From assembly GCA_036502005.1 (NCBI GenBank), contig DASXZH010000003.1:1-64000 (forward strand): a stretch of DNA of 64,000 bases, in the 5' to 3' direction. The translations under genes were made by a program, and so were the position numbers. Each line of letters opens with the position of its first letter. The stretch's first letter is position 1. This document shows positions 35,963 through 43,803 of this stretch, in pieces. The DNA comes from DASXZH01 sp036502005 (GTDB lineage: Bacteria > Armatimonadota > Fimbriimonadia > Fimbriimonadales > Fimbriimonadaceae). The notes beneath the pieces were generated by a model. It was given only the letters and a program-made list of their open reading frames with translations. It made no database searches and was not told the DNA's origin.

Positions 35963-37756
35963 ATGCAAGAACGCTACGAAGACTCATACCTCTATCGCCT
36001 CAGGCACTCCGCCGCTCATCTGATGGCTCAGGCCATCACCGAACTCTATCCAGGCGTAAAGCTTTCCATCGGACCTCCGATCGAAAACGGCTTCTACTAC
36101 GACATCGAATTCCCCGAACCTCTGCGCGAGGAAGATCTGGAAAAGATCGAGAAGCGCATGAAGGAGCTTTCCAGCCTCGATCAGAAGATCGTGCGCAAGG
36201 TCGCCAAGGACCGCGCTGACGCCCGAAACACGATCCTAACAGAGGAGATGCCGGGCCAGGGCCCGGAAACGGCCGAGTACAAGTTGCAATTGTTAGACGC
36301 TGTACCTGATGGCCAAGATATCTCCTTCTATGATCAGCAGCGAACAGACCGGGAAGGGAAATTTCACCGCTTTATCGATCTTTGCCGTGGCCCGCACGTG
36401 GAGAGCACGAAGGAGATCAAGAACTACAAGCTGATGAGCATTGCCGGCGCCTACTGGCGAGGTGATGTGAAGAACAAGCAGCTTACGCGCATTTACGGAA
36501 CTGCCTTCGAAACGAAGGAAGAACTGGAACTGCATCTTCACAACCTCGAAGAAGCTCGAAAAAGGGACCACCGAGTGCTCGGCAAAGAGCTTGGCCTCTT
36601 TATGTTCTCGCCCAGGGTTGGCCCCGGATTACCCCTGTGGCTCCCAAAGGGAACAGCGCTTCGCGAAGCGATGGTCGAATTCCTCCGTTTTGAACAACTC
36701 AAGAGAGGCTACGACCCCGTTATCACGCCTCAAATAGCTTCAATCAAGCTGTATGAGAAGTCGGGGCACATCATCACGTTCAAAGACAAGCTGTTCCCGT
36801 TCATGGAAGACGAAGAGAAGGAAACCTACATCCTCAAGCCGATGAACTGCCCCTTTCATATCGAGATTTATGCCTCCCAAATTCGCAGCTACCGCGATCT
36901 CCCGATCCGCTACGCGGAGTTCGGAACGGTCCACCGATACGAACAGAGCGGCGAAGTTACGGGCATCCTAAGGGCGCGAGGCTTTACGCAAGACGATGCC
37001 CACCTCTTCGTGCGCCCGGATCAATTGTTGGATGAATTTATCGGCGTGGTTCAACTCATGCAGGTGGTGCTAAAGAAACTGGGCCTTACAAATTACAAGG
37101 CAAGACTTGGCACAAAGGATCCAAAGAGCGATAAATACATTGGGCACGACTCTAACTGGGAGCTCGCCACAAACGCGATCAAAGATGCGTGCCACAAAGA
37201 AGGAGTGGAGTATTTCGTCTCCGAAGGTGACGCCGCGTTTTACGGTCCCAAACTCGACCTGATCATCAAGGATGCCCTCGGCCGAGATTGGCAGATGGGC
37301 ACGGTTCAAGTGGATTACAACCTGCCGGAGCGGTTCGAGTTGGAATACATCGGCGAGGATAGCAAGCCGCACAGGCCAATCATGATTCACCGAGCGCCAT
37401 TTGGCTCGTTGGAGCGCATGATCGGCCTTCTTACAGAGGAATACGCGGGAGCATTTCCACTCTGGCTTGCGCCGGTCCAAATCGCCGTTCTGCCCATCGC
37501 AGACCGTCATGTGGATTTCGCTAATGAACTGGCCGATAAACTTCGCGACCAAAGGTTCCGAATCCACGTTGACGATCGCCGCGAGACCCTAGGAAAGAAG
37601 ATCCGCGAGAACCAACTGCAAAAGGTGCCGTACATGCTCATCCTCGGAGACCGGGATATCGAGAACAACACGGTCGGCGTTCGCAGTCGGGAAGATGGCG
37701 ATCTCGGGGCGCTCAGCTTAGAAGCATTCCTAGCAAAGGTAAGGGAAGAACTGTAA
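35963..37756 (+). CDS. thrS: Threonyl-tRNA synthetase lacking the TGS domain
   Basis: A 597-residue class II synthetase. It begins directly with the editing-type SAD domain (YLYRLRHSAAHLMAQA), so the ~60-residue N-terminal TGS domain is missing; GGGAGG upstream supports ATG 35963. Motif 2 region RYAEFGTVHRYE, the zinc ligand Cys in LKPMNCPFH, and motif 3 IHRAPFGSLERMIG are present, then the anticodon-binding domain. It charges tRNA-Thr and, through SAD, clears mischarged Ser-tRNA-Thr. Confidence 0.95.
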   Translation: MQERYEDSYLYRLRHSAAHLMAQAITELYPGVKLSIGPPIENGFYYDIEFPEPLREEDLEKIEKRMKELSSLDQKIVRKVAKDRADARNTILTEEMPGQGPETAEYKLQLLDAVPDGQDISFYDQQRTDREGKFHRFIDLCRGPHVESTKEIKNYKLMSIAGAYWRGDVKNKQLTRIYGTAFETKEELELHLHNLEEARKRDHRVLGKELGLFMFSPRVGPGLPLWLPKGTALREAMVEFLRFEQLKRGYDPVITPQIASIKLYEKSGHIITFKDKLFPFMEDEEKETYILKPMNCPFHIEIYASQIRSYRDLPIRYAEFGTVHRYEQSGEVTGILRARGFTQDDAHLFVRPDQLLDEFIGVVQLMQVVLKKLGLTNYKARLGTKDPKSDKYIGHDSNWELATNAIKDACHKEGVEYFVSEGDAAFYGPKLDLIIKDALGRDWQMGTVQVDYNLPERFELEYIGEDSKPHRPIMIHRAPFGSLERMIGLLTEEYAGAFPLWLAPVQIAVLPIADRHVDFANELADKLRDQRFRIHVDDRRETLGKKIRENQLQKVPYMLILGDRDIENNTVGVRSREDGDLGALSLEAFLAKVREEL

Positions 37757-37822
37757 TACAGGCAAAAATCCAATACCGAAACTAGCGAAAATGGCGAATA
37801 TCCAATATAGGAGAAATGCCAC

Positions 37823-38173
37823 ATGAGACGCCGAGCCTTTACATTGGTCGAGATTATGATCGTGGTTTTGATCATAGGAATCCTGCTCATGATAGCTGTA
37901 CCGCAGTTCATGATGGCGCGCGAGAACTCGCGCCAAAAGAGCTGCTTGTCCAACCTATCTGAGATCAATGACGCCAAAGCACAGTGGGCGACCGCAACCG
38001 GGCAATCCGATACGGCCACGCCAACCACAAGCCAGCTTGCGCCAGCCTATATAAAAGTGTTTCCAACGTGCCCGACAACAGGGGTTTACGAAATAAATCC
38101 TGTTGACGAGAATGCAAGCTGCTCTTACCAGAGCGGCGATTGGCCCCACATACTCACTTCGGTTGGCGGCTAA
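37823..38173 (+). CDS. Type IV pilin-like / pseudopilin protein
   Basis: 116 residues: short basic leader MRRRA then FTLVEIMIVVLIIGILLMIAV, the prepilin N-terminal cleavage and methylation helix with the key Glu at mature position 5. The residue before the cut is Ala, not the more usual Gly. A short C-terminal part contains a Cys pair (CPTTGVY...CSYQ) and an alternating Gly end, like armatimonad and planctomycete minor pilins. AGGAG lies 9 nt upstream of the ATG. It stands alone, without assembly genes. Confidence 0.9.
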   Translation: MRRRAFTLVEIMIVVLIIGILLMIAVPQFMMARENSRQKSCLSNLSEINDAKAQWATATGQSDTATPTTSQLAPAYIKVFPTCPTTGVYEINPVDENASCSYQSGDWPHILTSVGG

Positions 38174-38174
38174 G

Positions 38175-39395
38175 CTATTCGCTTCGAAGCGAAGCGACAG
38201 GATCTTTGCGGGCTGCTTTCATCGCAGGAAGTAGCCCGAAGATCGTTCCCGTTACTAGGCTCACGATAAGGCCGAGGGCGACCACCCCGACACTGAACTC
38301 CGGCCGAATCTTGGTAAGCGAGGCAAGCAAGACCCCGCCCGCATAGCTGATCCCAAGCCCGGCAATGCCGCCAAGGCACGTCAGAATGACTGCCTCAGCT
38401 AAGAACTGAATAAAAATATCGCTCTGTTTCGCCCCTACCGTTTTGCGGATGCCGATCTCTTTGGATCGCTCGCCGACCGACATGAGCATGACCGTCATTA
38501 TGCCAAGTCCGCCGACAACAAGTGCAATAGAAGTTAAACCGGCCAAAAGCGAAGTCAACAAACTCATGATGCGAAAAACCACATCCAGCAGGTCCTTCTG
38601 GGTCAAAACCGAAAACTGCTGACGCGAAAGCCTTTGCGCCAGCGCCGCTTGCACTGCGGGAACTAGCAATTTGGGATCGAAATCCGGCTTGGATTCGATC
38701 ATGATCCGGTTGAGTTGGGGATTCGGCACCGAATCTCGCACCTGCTCATAGGGTAGATAGGCCATATTCTCAAAGCCGCCCATCGAGAACAGGCTGTCCT
38801 CCGCCTTCGGGTCTATGGTGACGCCGATCGCCTTGTAATCGCCGCCGTTGATTTTGACGGTCTTGCCCAGTGCATCCGAACTTCCGAAGAGGCTTTCCTT
38901 GGCGATAGATCCGATCACGCAAACCCGGCTGTGGTTGTCCGCTTCCGTGTAAAAGCGCCCTTCGCTAAGTTTGCTCGGATGAATATAAAACCAGTCTGGG
39001 CCGGCTCCTATGATAAACGTACTTTGGCTTTCATGCTTGCCATTCCGGATCCCGCCGCCGACAAACATGAGAGGGGCTGCCCGCTCAACGCCGGGCACTT
39101 TGCGGACCCGCGTCACATCCTCGTCCCGCAGGTAGCTGATGCCGGCCAAATTGGGTGAGAAAAGGGAGCTGTCGCTGATTTGCCCCGGAACTACTACAAG
39201 TAGGTTTACACCCAGGCCCGTAACCTGCTTGCTTACATCGGCTTCGACGCCCCTGGCCACACTTACAAGGAGGATAATGGCCGCTGCACCGACGGTGATG
39301 CCGGTCGCGCTTAAAACCGCCCTTTGGAGGTTCTCACGTAGGCTGTGCCATGCTGCGGAGATGTTGTTGCAGAGAGAAGCCACCTGTTGGTTCAA
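38175..39395 (-). CDS. MacB-like ABC transporter permease
   Basis: A 406-residue FtsX/MacB-type permease: N-terminal membrane helix (TGITVGAAAIILLVSVARGV), a MacB_PCD periplasmic domain of about 200 residues, and three C-terminal helices containing GLGIMTVMLMSVGERSKEIGIRKTVGA, the conserved coupling segment. Partners would be an ATPase and often an HlyD-type protein; neither is adjacent. It probably exports lipids, peptides or drugs in a tripartite machine. TTG start, no evident Shine-Dalgarno. Confidence 0.9.
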   Translation of the reverse strand: MNQQVASLCNNISAAWHSLRENLQRAVLSATGITVGAAAIILLVSVARGVEADVSKQVTGLGVNLLVVVPGQISDSSLFSPNLAGISYLRDEDVTRVRKVPGVERAAPLMFVGGGIRNGKHESQSTFIIGAGPDWFYIHPSKLSEGRFYTEADNHSRVCVIGSIAKESLFGSSDALGKTVKINGGDYKAIGVTIDPKAEDSLFSMGGFENMAYLPYEQVRDSVPNPQLNRIMIESKPDFDPKLLVPAVQAALAQRLSRQQFSVLTQKDLLDVVFRIMSLLTSLLAGLTSIALVVGGLGIMTVMLMSVGERSKEIGIRKTVGAKQSDIFIQFLAEAVILTCLGGIAGLGISYAGGVLLASLTKIRPEFSVGVVALGLIVSLVTGTIFGLLPAMKAARKDPVASLRSE

Positions 39396-39758
39396 CGTTG
39401 GAGCTTTGCGGAATGTCTCATGAGTTGGATTTAAGAGTTGGTCGGTTTTTGAATTTCACGCGTCGACTCAGGGAAGAATACGGCGGAAGAATTATCACGC
39501 AAAGACGCAAAGCTCGCAAGATTCGGAATGACACACAATGTAAATTTGCCATTGCAAGGAAGTAAAGGTGTGCCGTAGGCGCGCTGGAGCGACGCGGCAG
39601 TATTTTATCGAAGTCTCTAGCGGCGTTCCCGGTGTCGCCCCTACGGGGCTTTCGGAAAAAAACGCTTAACTATTACTAGGCCCTTCAGCCTTCGCTAAGT
39701 CTTCTCGGCCCTTTGGACCTGGACTAATCGACTTCTGGAAAAGCGATTAAAATAAAAC
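39396..39758. other. Gene-free region with a CGCAAAGA-type short repeat
   Basis: No convincing gene. Around 39496-39520 the words ACGCAAAGACGCAAAGCTCGCAAG form a short period-9 run of the kind that recurs in other bacterial intergenic regions. Around 39640-39660, CGGTGTCGCCCCTACGG looks like part of another dispersed repeat. No terminator is certain. Confidence 0.5.
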
Positions 39759-40511
39759 ATGTCGCTAAACGGCTGGGCGCGCGCAACTGCACTTCCATTA
39801 CTCGGACTTTGCTTATCCTGCCAATCCGAACCAGCTTCCGACGTTGTCCCCGCCATCTCATCTAAGCACGTCGCGGCTCTAAAGGCGCAATCCTTGCATA
39901 CTCACAAATATTCCTATCTCGCCCTTGGCGATTCGTACACGATCGGCGAGAAGGTCGATCGAGCCCAGAACTATCCCAGCCAGCTCACGAAAGCGCTGCG
40001 GAATAAGCAGATCGATATCGATGATCCGGAGACCGTCGCCGTTACCGGCTGGACGACAGGCGATCTGCTTCACGCTATTTCTGCCACTCCGCCAGTTCTA
40101 AGTAAATATGACTTGGTGACCCTTCTTATCGGGGTTAACAATCAATACCGGGGTCAGCAAATGCCGCTTTTCATTAAAGAGTTTGGGACTTTGCTGAAGG
40201 AGGCGGTTGGCTTTGCAGGCGGCAAGGAATCCAAAGTGGTGGTCATTTCGATCCCCGATTGGGGGGTGACGCCCTACGCTGCAGGGCGGGACCGGGAGAA
40301 GATCGGTAAGGAAATCGACGAGTATAACCGGCAATCCAAAGCCATGTGCGCAGCGGAAGGGATTGCTTACGTGGATATTACGCCGACTTCTAAAAAGGCG
40401 GCAAGCGATGCCGCATTAGTTGCGGGTGACGGGCTTCATCCCAGCGCGGCCATGTATTCGCTTTGGATTCCTTCGATTCTGCCAGCGGCGGAAAAAGCGG
40501 CCAAGTCTTGA
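39759..40511 (+). CDS. SGNH/GDSL-type lipase, predicted lipoprotein
   Basis: 250 residues with lipobox (GLCLSC), then the block I YLALGDSYTIGEKV (catalytic Ser), block III IGVNNQY (Asn) and block V GDGLHPS (Asp-His). SGNH enzymes hydrolyse esters or acyl groups. Its stop overlaps the start of the macrodomain gene (TTGA), so the two form an operon. Confidence 0.88.
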   Translation: MSLNGWARATALPLLGLCLSCQSEPASDVVPAISSKHVAALKAQSLHTHKYSYLALGDSYTIGEKVDRAQNYPSQLTKALRNKQIDIDDPETVAVTGWTTGDLLHAISATPPVLSKYDLVTLLIGVNNQYRGQQMPLFIKEFGTLLKEAVGFAGGKESKVVVISIPDWGVTPYAAGRDREKIGKEIDEYNRQSKAMCAAEGIAYVDITPTSKKAASDAALVAGDGLHPSAAMYSLWIPSILPAAEKAAKS

Positions 40512-41101
40512 TCGGCGTGAATATCGGAGAATGCGAAATAGTCGTTGTTCGCGGAAGCGTACTCAACCAGGACGTGGACATGATCGTGAACGCCGCCAAT
40601 ACGCTCATGCGCGGAGGCGGGGGCGTTGATGGCGCGATCCACATGGCGGCCGGGCGCGGGCTTTTGTTGGAACTTCAAAGAGTCGCTCCTCGCAGCTGTA
40701 CTACGGGCGATGTAGTGGTAACAGGAGGGCACGCCACCGGCCACAGGCACATAGCTCACACGCCGGGGCCAATATGGCGCGGCGGAAACTGCGGGGAAGA
40801 GGAACTTCTGAATGCCTGCTACTGGAACTGTTTGGAAGCCGCACAGAACGTTAGAGCCGAAAGCATCGCGTTCTGCTCGATCTCTACTGGCGCCTATGGT
40901 TACCCACTTGAGAAAGGGGCGCGGCAAGCGATGGAAGTTGTCGCGGACTGGCTCGTCCGGCATCAGGAGACCGCGCTGCAAAAGGTGGTGTTCGCCATGT
41001 TCCTGGCAGAAGAACACAGGGTCTATTCCGAGGCTTTAGATCGGCTGAAAATGGCGCGGACGAAGGGATTCGAACCCCCAACCCTCAGTTCCGAAGACTG
41101 A
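40508..41101 (+). CDS. Macrodomain protein (ADP-ribose-binding, O-acetyl-ADP-ribose deacetylase-like)
   Basis: About 197 residues. DMIVNAANTLMRGGGGVDGAI is the ADP-ribose-binding core of macrodomains, and SISTGAYGYPLEKGAR the second loop. It may remove ADP-ribose or O-acetyl-ADP-ribose. The frame runs into the tRNA-Arg gene on the other strand, so the last ~16 residues (ARTKGFEPPTLSSED) are antisense tRNA sequence; the natural domain ends near EALDRLKM. TTG start at 40508 is coupled to the lipase stop; GTG 40517 is an alternative. Confidence 0.85.
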   Translation: MIGVNIGECEIVVVRGSVLNQDVDMIVNAANTLMRGGGGVDGAIHMAAGRGLLLELQRVAPRSCTTGDVVVTGGHATGHRHIAHTPGPIWRGGNCGEEELLNACYWNCLEAAQNVRAESIAFCSISTGAYGYPLEKGARQAMEVVADWLVRHQETALQKVVFAMFLAEEHRVYSEALDRLKMARTKGFEPPTLSSED

Positions 41102-41127
41102 TGCTCTATCCGTTGAGCTACGTCCGC
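41052..41127 (-). tRNA. tRNA-Arg (anticodon TCG), CCA encoded
   Basis: Reading the minus strand from 41127: acceptor GCGGACG, D-arm GCTC/GAGC, anticodon stem TCAGT/ACTGA with loop CTTCGGA (anticodon TCG, reads CGA), a TTCGAAT loop, acceptor CGTCCGC, discriminator G (41055) and encoded CCA (41054-41052). All stems pair, with G-U wobble in the T-stem. It overlaps the 3' end of the macrodomain gene on the opposite strand. Confidence 0.95.
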
Positions 41128-41153
41128 TTGAATGAAGGGAGTTTACCCGGGAC

Positions 41154-41305
41154 GGCCTTGGCCTCCGACATTCGGCTTTGGGCCTTCGGTATTCGGCTTT
41201 CGCCTTTCCGCATCGTTAGTGTAACTCTGGCTTCGCAGAATTGACCAGGGGAGTAGGCATAATTTGCTCTTCACCTAGGGCCGAATACCGTATACCGAAT
41301 ACCGG
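41154..41305. repeat. TTCGG/GGGCCTTCGGTATTCGG inverted repeat
   Basis: Left arm 41154-41208 has TTCGGCTTTGGGCCTTCGGT and further TTCGG words; right arm 41277-41305 is the complement (GGGCCGAATACCGTATACCG). The same words recur at 42823-42932. It fills the gap between tRNA-Arg and the convergent zinc-ribbon gene. Confidence 0.75.
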
Positions 41306-41306
41306 A

Positions 41307-42092
41307 TCAGCTTGCTCCAACGAAAACCTTATCCGTCGCAGGTTGAGCCTGTCCCTGGAAGTGCGCTTCAACCAAAACAGACCTAGAAGCCAGTTCGCCA
41401 ACCATATAAGGCGATGGGGTGGTTACCGACACCTGAAGGGAGCCGTGAGGAGGAATGCTCATGCTAGATAACGCCATAGGATAGGCTGCGTTGCCCGCAA
41501 AGGGCGTAAGGATCACGTTGCTTCCGTTCACCACCATAGATAGCCTAAAGTCCACAATTGGGTAGCTGCTGGTGTTCACCATTGTAACTGTGCCAACCGC
41601 CGTTTCTTCGCCGTTGCCATTGTTGTTGGTGGAGATGTGGACTGAGGAAATTCTAACAGTCGGTGTCTCGACCGATTGCGGCTGAGTTTGGCTCGTTCCC
41701 GTTGTACTGGTCGATCCCGCAGTTTGGCCAACGGCCTGGGTCATTCCCATGCCGCTTGTGGCGGACATTGATTGAGGCCCCCGAGCAGTCCCATTGGGGA
41801 TGTTGCTCGGCGGAACTGTCCCCAAGATATGCATAGCAGTTGCCGCTTTTGGTGCGGGCGGCACCACGAGGCTGGTGGCATCGGGCGAGGTCTTGATGTG
41901 GGCCAAACAAAAAACGGCAACTACTATCGCAATTGTAGCGACACTACCCTTTACAAAGTTGTGTTGCTTTTTAACTGGAGTAGCCGCAGCAATGGCAGTA
42001 AGGACATCGAAGTGAGAGCTATAACGCCGTTTGCACCACTCGCAAACATCTGCGGAATCGCTTACCATCTGACAGAATGGACACTTTCTCAT
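41307..42092 (-). CDS. Zinc-ribbon membrane-anchored hypothetical protein
   Basis: 261 residues. MRKCPFCQMVSDSADVCEWCKRRY is a four-Cys zinc ribbon (CxxC...CxxC), then one membrane helix (GSVATIAIVVAVFCLAHI), a Thr/Ser/Gln-rich linker and a beta-sandwich-like C-terminal domain (TVRISSVHISTNNNGNGEETAV...). ATG 42092 is chosen; an upstream extension to 42293 is unlike the rest. The ribbon is cytoplasmic, the sandwich outside. Function unknown. Confidence 0.7.
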   Translation of the reverse strand: MRKCPFCQMVSDSADVCEWCKRRYSSHFDVLTAIAAATPVKKQHNFVKGSVATIAIVVAVFCLAHIKTSPDATSLVVPPAPKAATAMHILGTVPPSNIPNGTARGPQSMSATSGMGMTQAVGQTAGSTSTTGTSQTQPQSVETPTVRISSVHISTNNNGNGEETAVGTVTMVNTSSYPIVDFRLSMVVNGSNVILTPFAGNAAYPMALSSMSIPPHGSLQVSVTTPSPYMVGELASRSVLVEAHFQGQAQPATDKVFVGAS

Positions 42093-42451
42093 CGACCGAT
42101 AACCCCTCTCTGCTCGCAGAAATAATAGTATAAGCGCGTTAGCTACTGCTTGAGCTACTGATTTTGAAAAATACAGCAATTCTTTACAAAGTAGTGCCCT
42201 TGGAAGAATTTTGTTGACGGTTTCATAATTACGGGATGTTCGCGCGAGCCCGAAGAATCGGAAAATGAGAGGCTTTTTCTTAATGCCGGGCAAAACCCTT
42301 GCGCTAAGGTTCGCAATTTTCTCTGCTTCGTCTTGTTGAGCATGCGCGTCCCTTTGCTATTAACGCGAGAAGGGGCGGTTGCGCTACTTCTCGCAATATC
42401 AAAAAAACACTTATTAAATAAGAATTTAGCCCGATAAGATTACTAAGAGCA
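42093..42451. other. Divergent intergenic region, no gene seen
   Basis: 359 bp between two divergent genes. It is A+T-rich toward 42360-42450 (AATATCAAAAAAACACTTATTAAATAAG) and likely holds both promoters. A GCGAGAAG word at 42364-42371 recurs in inverted form (CTTCTCGC) at 42389-42396, which could be an operator or hairpin. No ncRNA could be assigned. Confidence 0.45.
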
Positions 42452-42760
42452 ATGAACCAGACACTCGATCTACCAATCTGCGGTTTAGACGATTCTCTCC
42501 CGGATCAGCTATTCCTCTTGCACCATCCATCAAGCGCGAAGTATGGTTGCTATTGCCACGACGGGATCCACGGCCTTGCTGCATTCAGCACCGAAGTGGG
42601 AGCTTTTCGTTTTGCCGAGTATATCGATCTCAGCGGCATGTCCATTGAGGAGATGAGCTTTGATGAGGCTCGCGAAGTTGCAAAACAGCGTCCGTTGCCG
42701 GTTGTATCTTTGATGCTTCTGGACCGCATGGACGACCCCAAGATCCATTTCGTGCGATAA
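42452..42760 (+). CDS. Hypothetical protein (102 aa)
   Basis: Small acidic soluble protein, starts MNQTLDLPICGLDDSLPDQL, with FAEYIDLSGMSIEEMSFDEAREVAKQRP in the middle, followed by a clear terminator. Family not recognised. Confidence 0.6.
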   Translation: MNQTLDLPICGLDDSLPDQLFLLHHPSSAKYGCYCHDGIHGLAAFSTEVGAFRFAEYIDLSGMSIEEMSFDEAREVAKQRPLPVVSLMLLDRMDDPKIHFVR

Positions 42761-42788
42761 GTTTTATTTCTGCACTTCTCTCTTCAAA

Positions 42789-42820
42789 GGCCGAGGATTC
42801 TCCCCCTCGGCCATTTTAAT
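42789..42820 (+). terminator. Intrinsic terminator after the 42452 gene
   Basis: Perfect 8-bp stem GGCCGAGG (42789-42796) / CCTCGGCC (42805-42812), 8-nt loop, followed by ATTTTAATTT. Confidence 0.75.
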
Positions 42821-42822
42821 TT

Positions 42823-42932
42823 GGGCCCTTGGTTTTCGGCCTTGGGCCTTCGGTGAAATCGGAATACGGATGCTTGTTACCGGAGGCCGGACGGCTAGCG
42901 CCCCTAGGGCCTAATACCGAATACCCAAGGCC
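42823..42932. repeat. TTCGG/GGGCCTTCGGT inverted repeat, second copy
   Basis: Left arm 42823-42854 (GGGCCCTTGGTTTTCGGCC, TTGGGCCTTCGGT) and right arm 42907-42932 (GGGCCTAATACCGAATACC). Same wording as 41154-41305. It sits just upstream of mqnD. Confidence 0.7.
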
Positions 42933-42960
42933 GCCCCCGGGTACTCTGGAAGACAACTTT

Positions 42961-43803
42961 ATGAAAATCCGCTTAGGGCACAGCCCTGATTCCGATGACG
43001 CCTTTATGTTTTGGGGCCTTGCAAAGGGCGAAGTCAAAACAGATTATGAGTTTGAGCACATCCTTAAAGACATCCAGACCCTTAACGAGTGGGCGATGGA
43101 AGGGAAGTTGGAGTCGAGTGCAGTTTCGGTCCACGCATTTGCCTACGTGGCCGATAAATATGCGCTCCTACGCCATGGCGGTTCTTTTGGAGAGAACTAC
43201 GGCCCAATGGTTGTGGCGAAGAAGGCCCTATCGCCTCAGCAACTGAGAGAGACCACGATTGCCATTCCTGGCAAGCTAACGTCTGCATTCTTAGCTCTTA
43301 ACCTTTATTTCACAGAGAACTTCGGCCCGAACGTGAACTTCAACTACGAAGTGGTGCCATTCGACCAGATCATTCCAGCCATCCAGCGGGGTGACTACGA
43401 GGCCGGCCTTATCATCCACGAGGGGCAGTTGACCTACGAAAAAGAGGGCCTAAAACTGATTGTCGACCTCGGCCGCTGGTGGAACCGCATGACCGGTTTG
43501 CCCCTGCCCCTGGGTGTTAACGTGGTTCGCAAGGATTTGGGAACGGACGCCGTAAACGAAGTCAGCCGCTGTATGCGAGAGAGCATAGACGCCGGATTGA
43601 ACCACCGTCCGGAGGCACTGGCCTACGCGCTTGAGTTCGCTCGCGGAATGGATTCCGGCACCAGCGACGAGTTTGTGGGAATGTACGTAAACGACCGAAC
43701 CCGGGATATGGGCGAAGAAGGAGTGCGGGCGATCCGTCTCCTCCTCCAAAAGGGCTCAGAGATCGGGATCGTCCCGCTGGTTACGGTCGACGTAGTCGAT
43801 TAA
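42961..43803 (+). CDS. mqnD: 1,4-dihydroxy-6-naphthoate synthase (futalosine pathway)
   Basis: A 280-residue MqnD. MKIRLGHSPDSDDAFMFWGL is the signature start, with KLESSAVSVHAFAYVADKYALLRHGGSFGENYGP and LIIHEGQLTYEKEGLKLIVDLGRWW, which contains the key His and Trp. It turns cyclic dehypoxanthine futalosine into 1,4-dihydroxy-6-naphthoate, leading to menaquinone. ATG 42961 is used; the open frame from 42829 runs through the repeat. The other mqn genes are not in the window. Confidence 0.94.
   Translation: MKIRLGHSPDSDDAFMFWGLAKGEVKTDYEFEHILKDIQTLNEWAMEGKLESSAVSVHAFAYVADKYALLRHGGSFGENYGPMVVAKKALSPQQLRETTIAIPGKLTSAFLALNLYFTENFGPNVNFNYEVVPFDQIIPAIQRGDYEAGLIIHEGQLTYEKEGLKLIVDLGRWWNRMTGLPLPLGVNVVRKDLGTDAVNEVSRCMRESIDAGLNHRPEALAYALEFARGMDSGTSDEFVGMYVNDRTRDMGEEGVRAIRLLLQKGSEIGIVPLVTVDVVD

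Noticed and set aside
42829..42960. 44-residue N-terminal extension of MqnD
   Set aside because: It reads through the dispersed repeat; the family N-terminus starts at ATG 42961.
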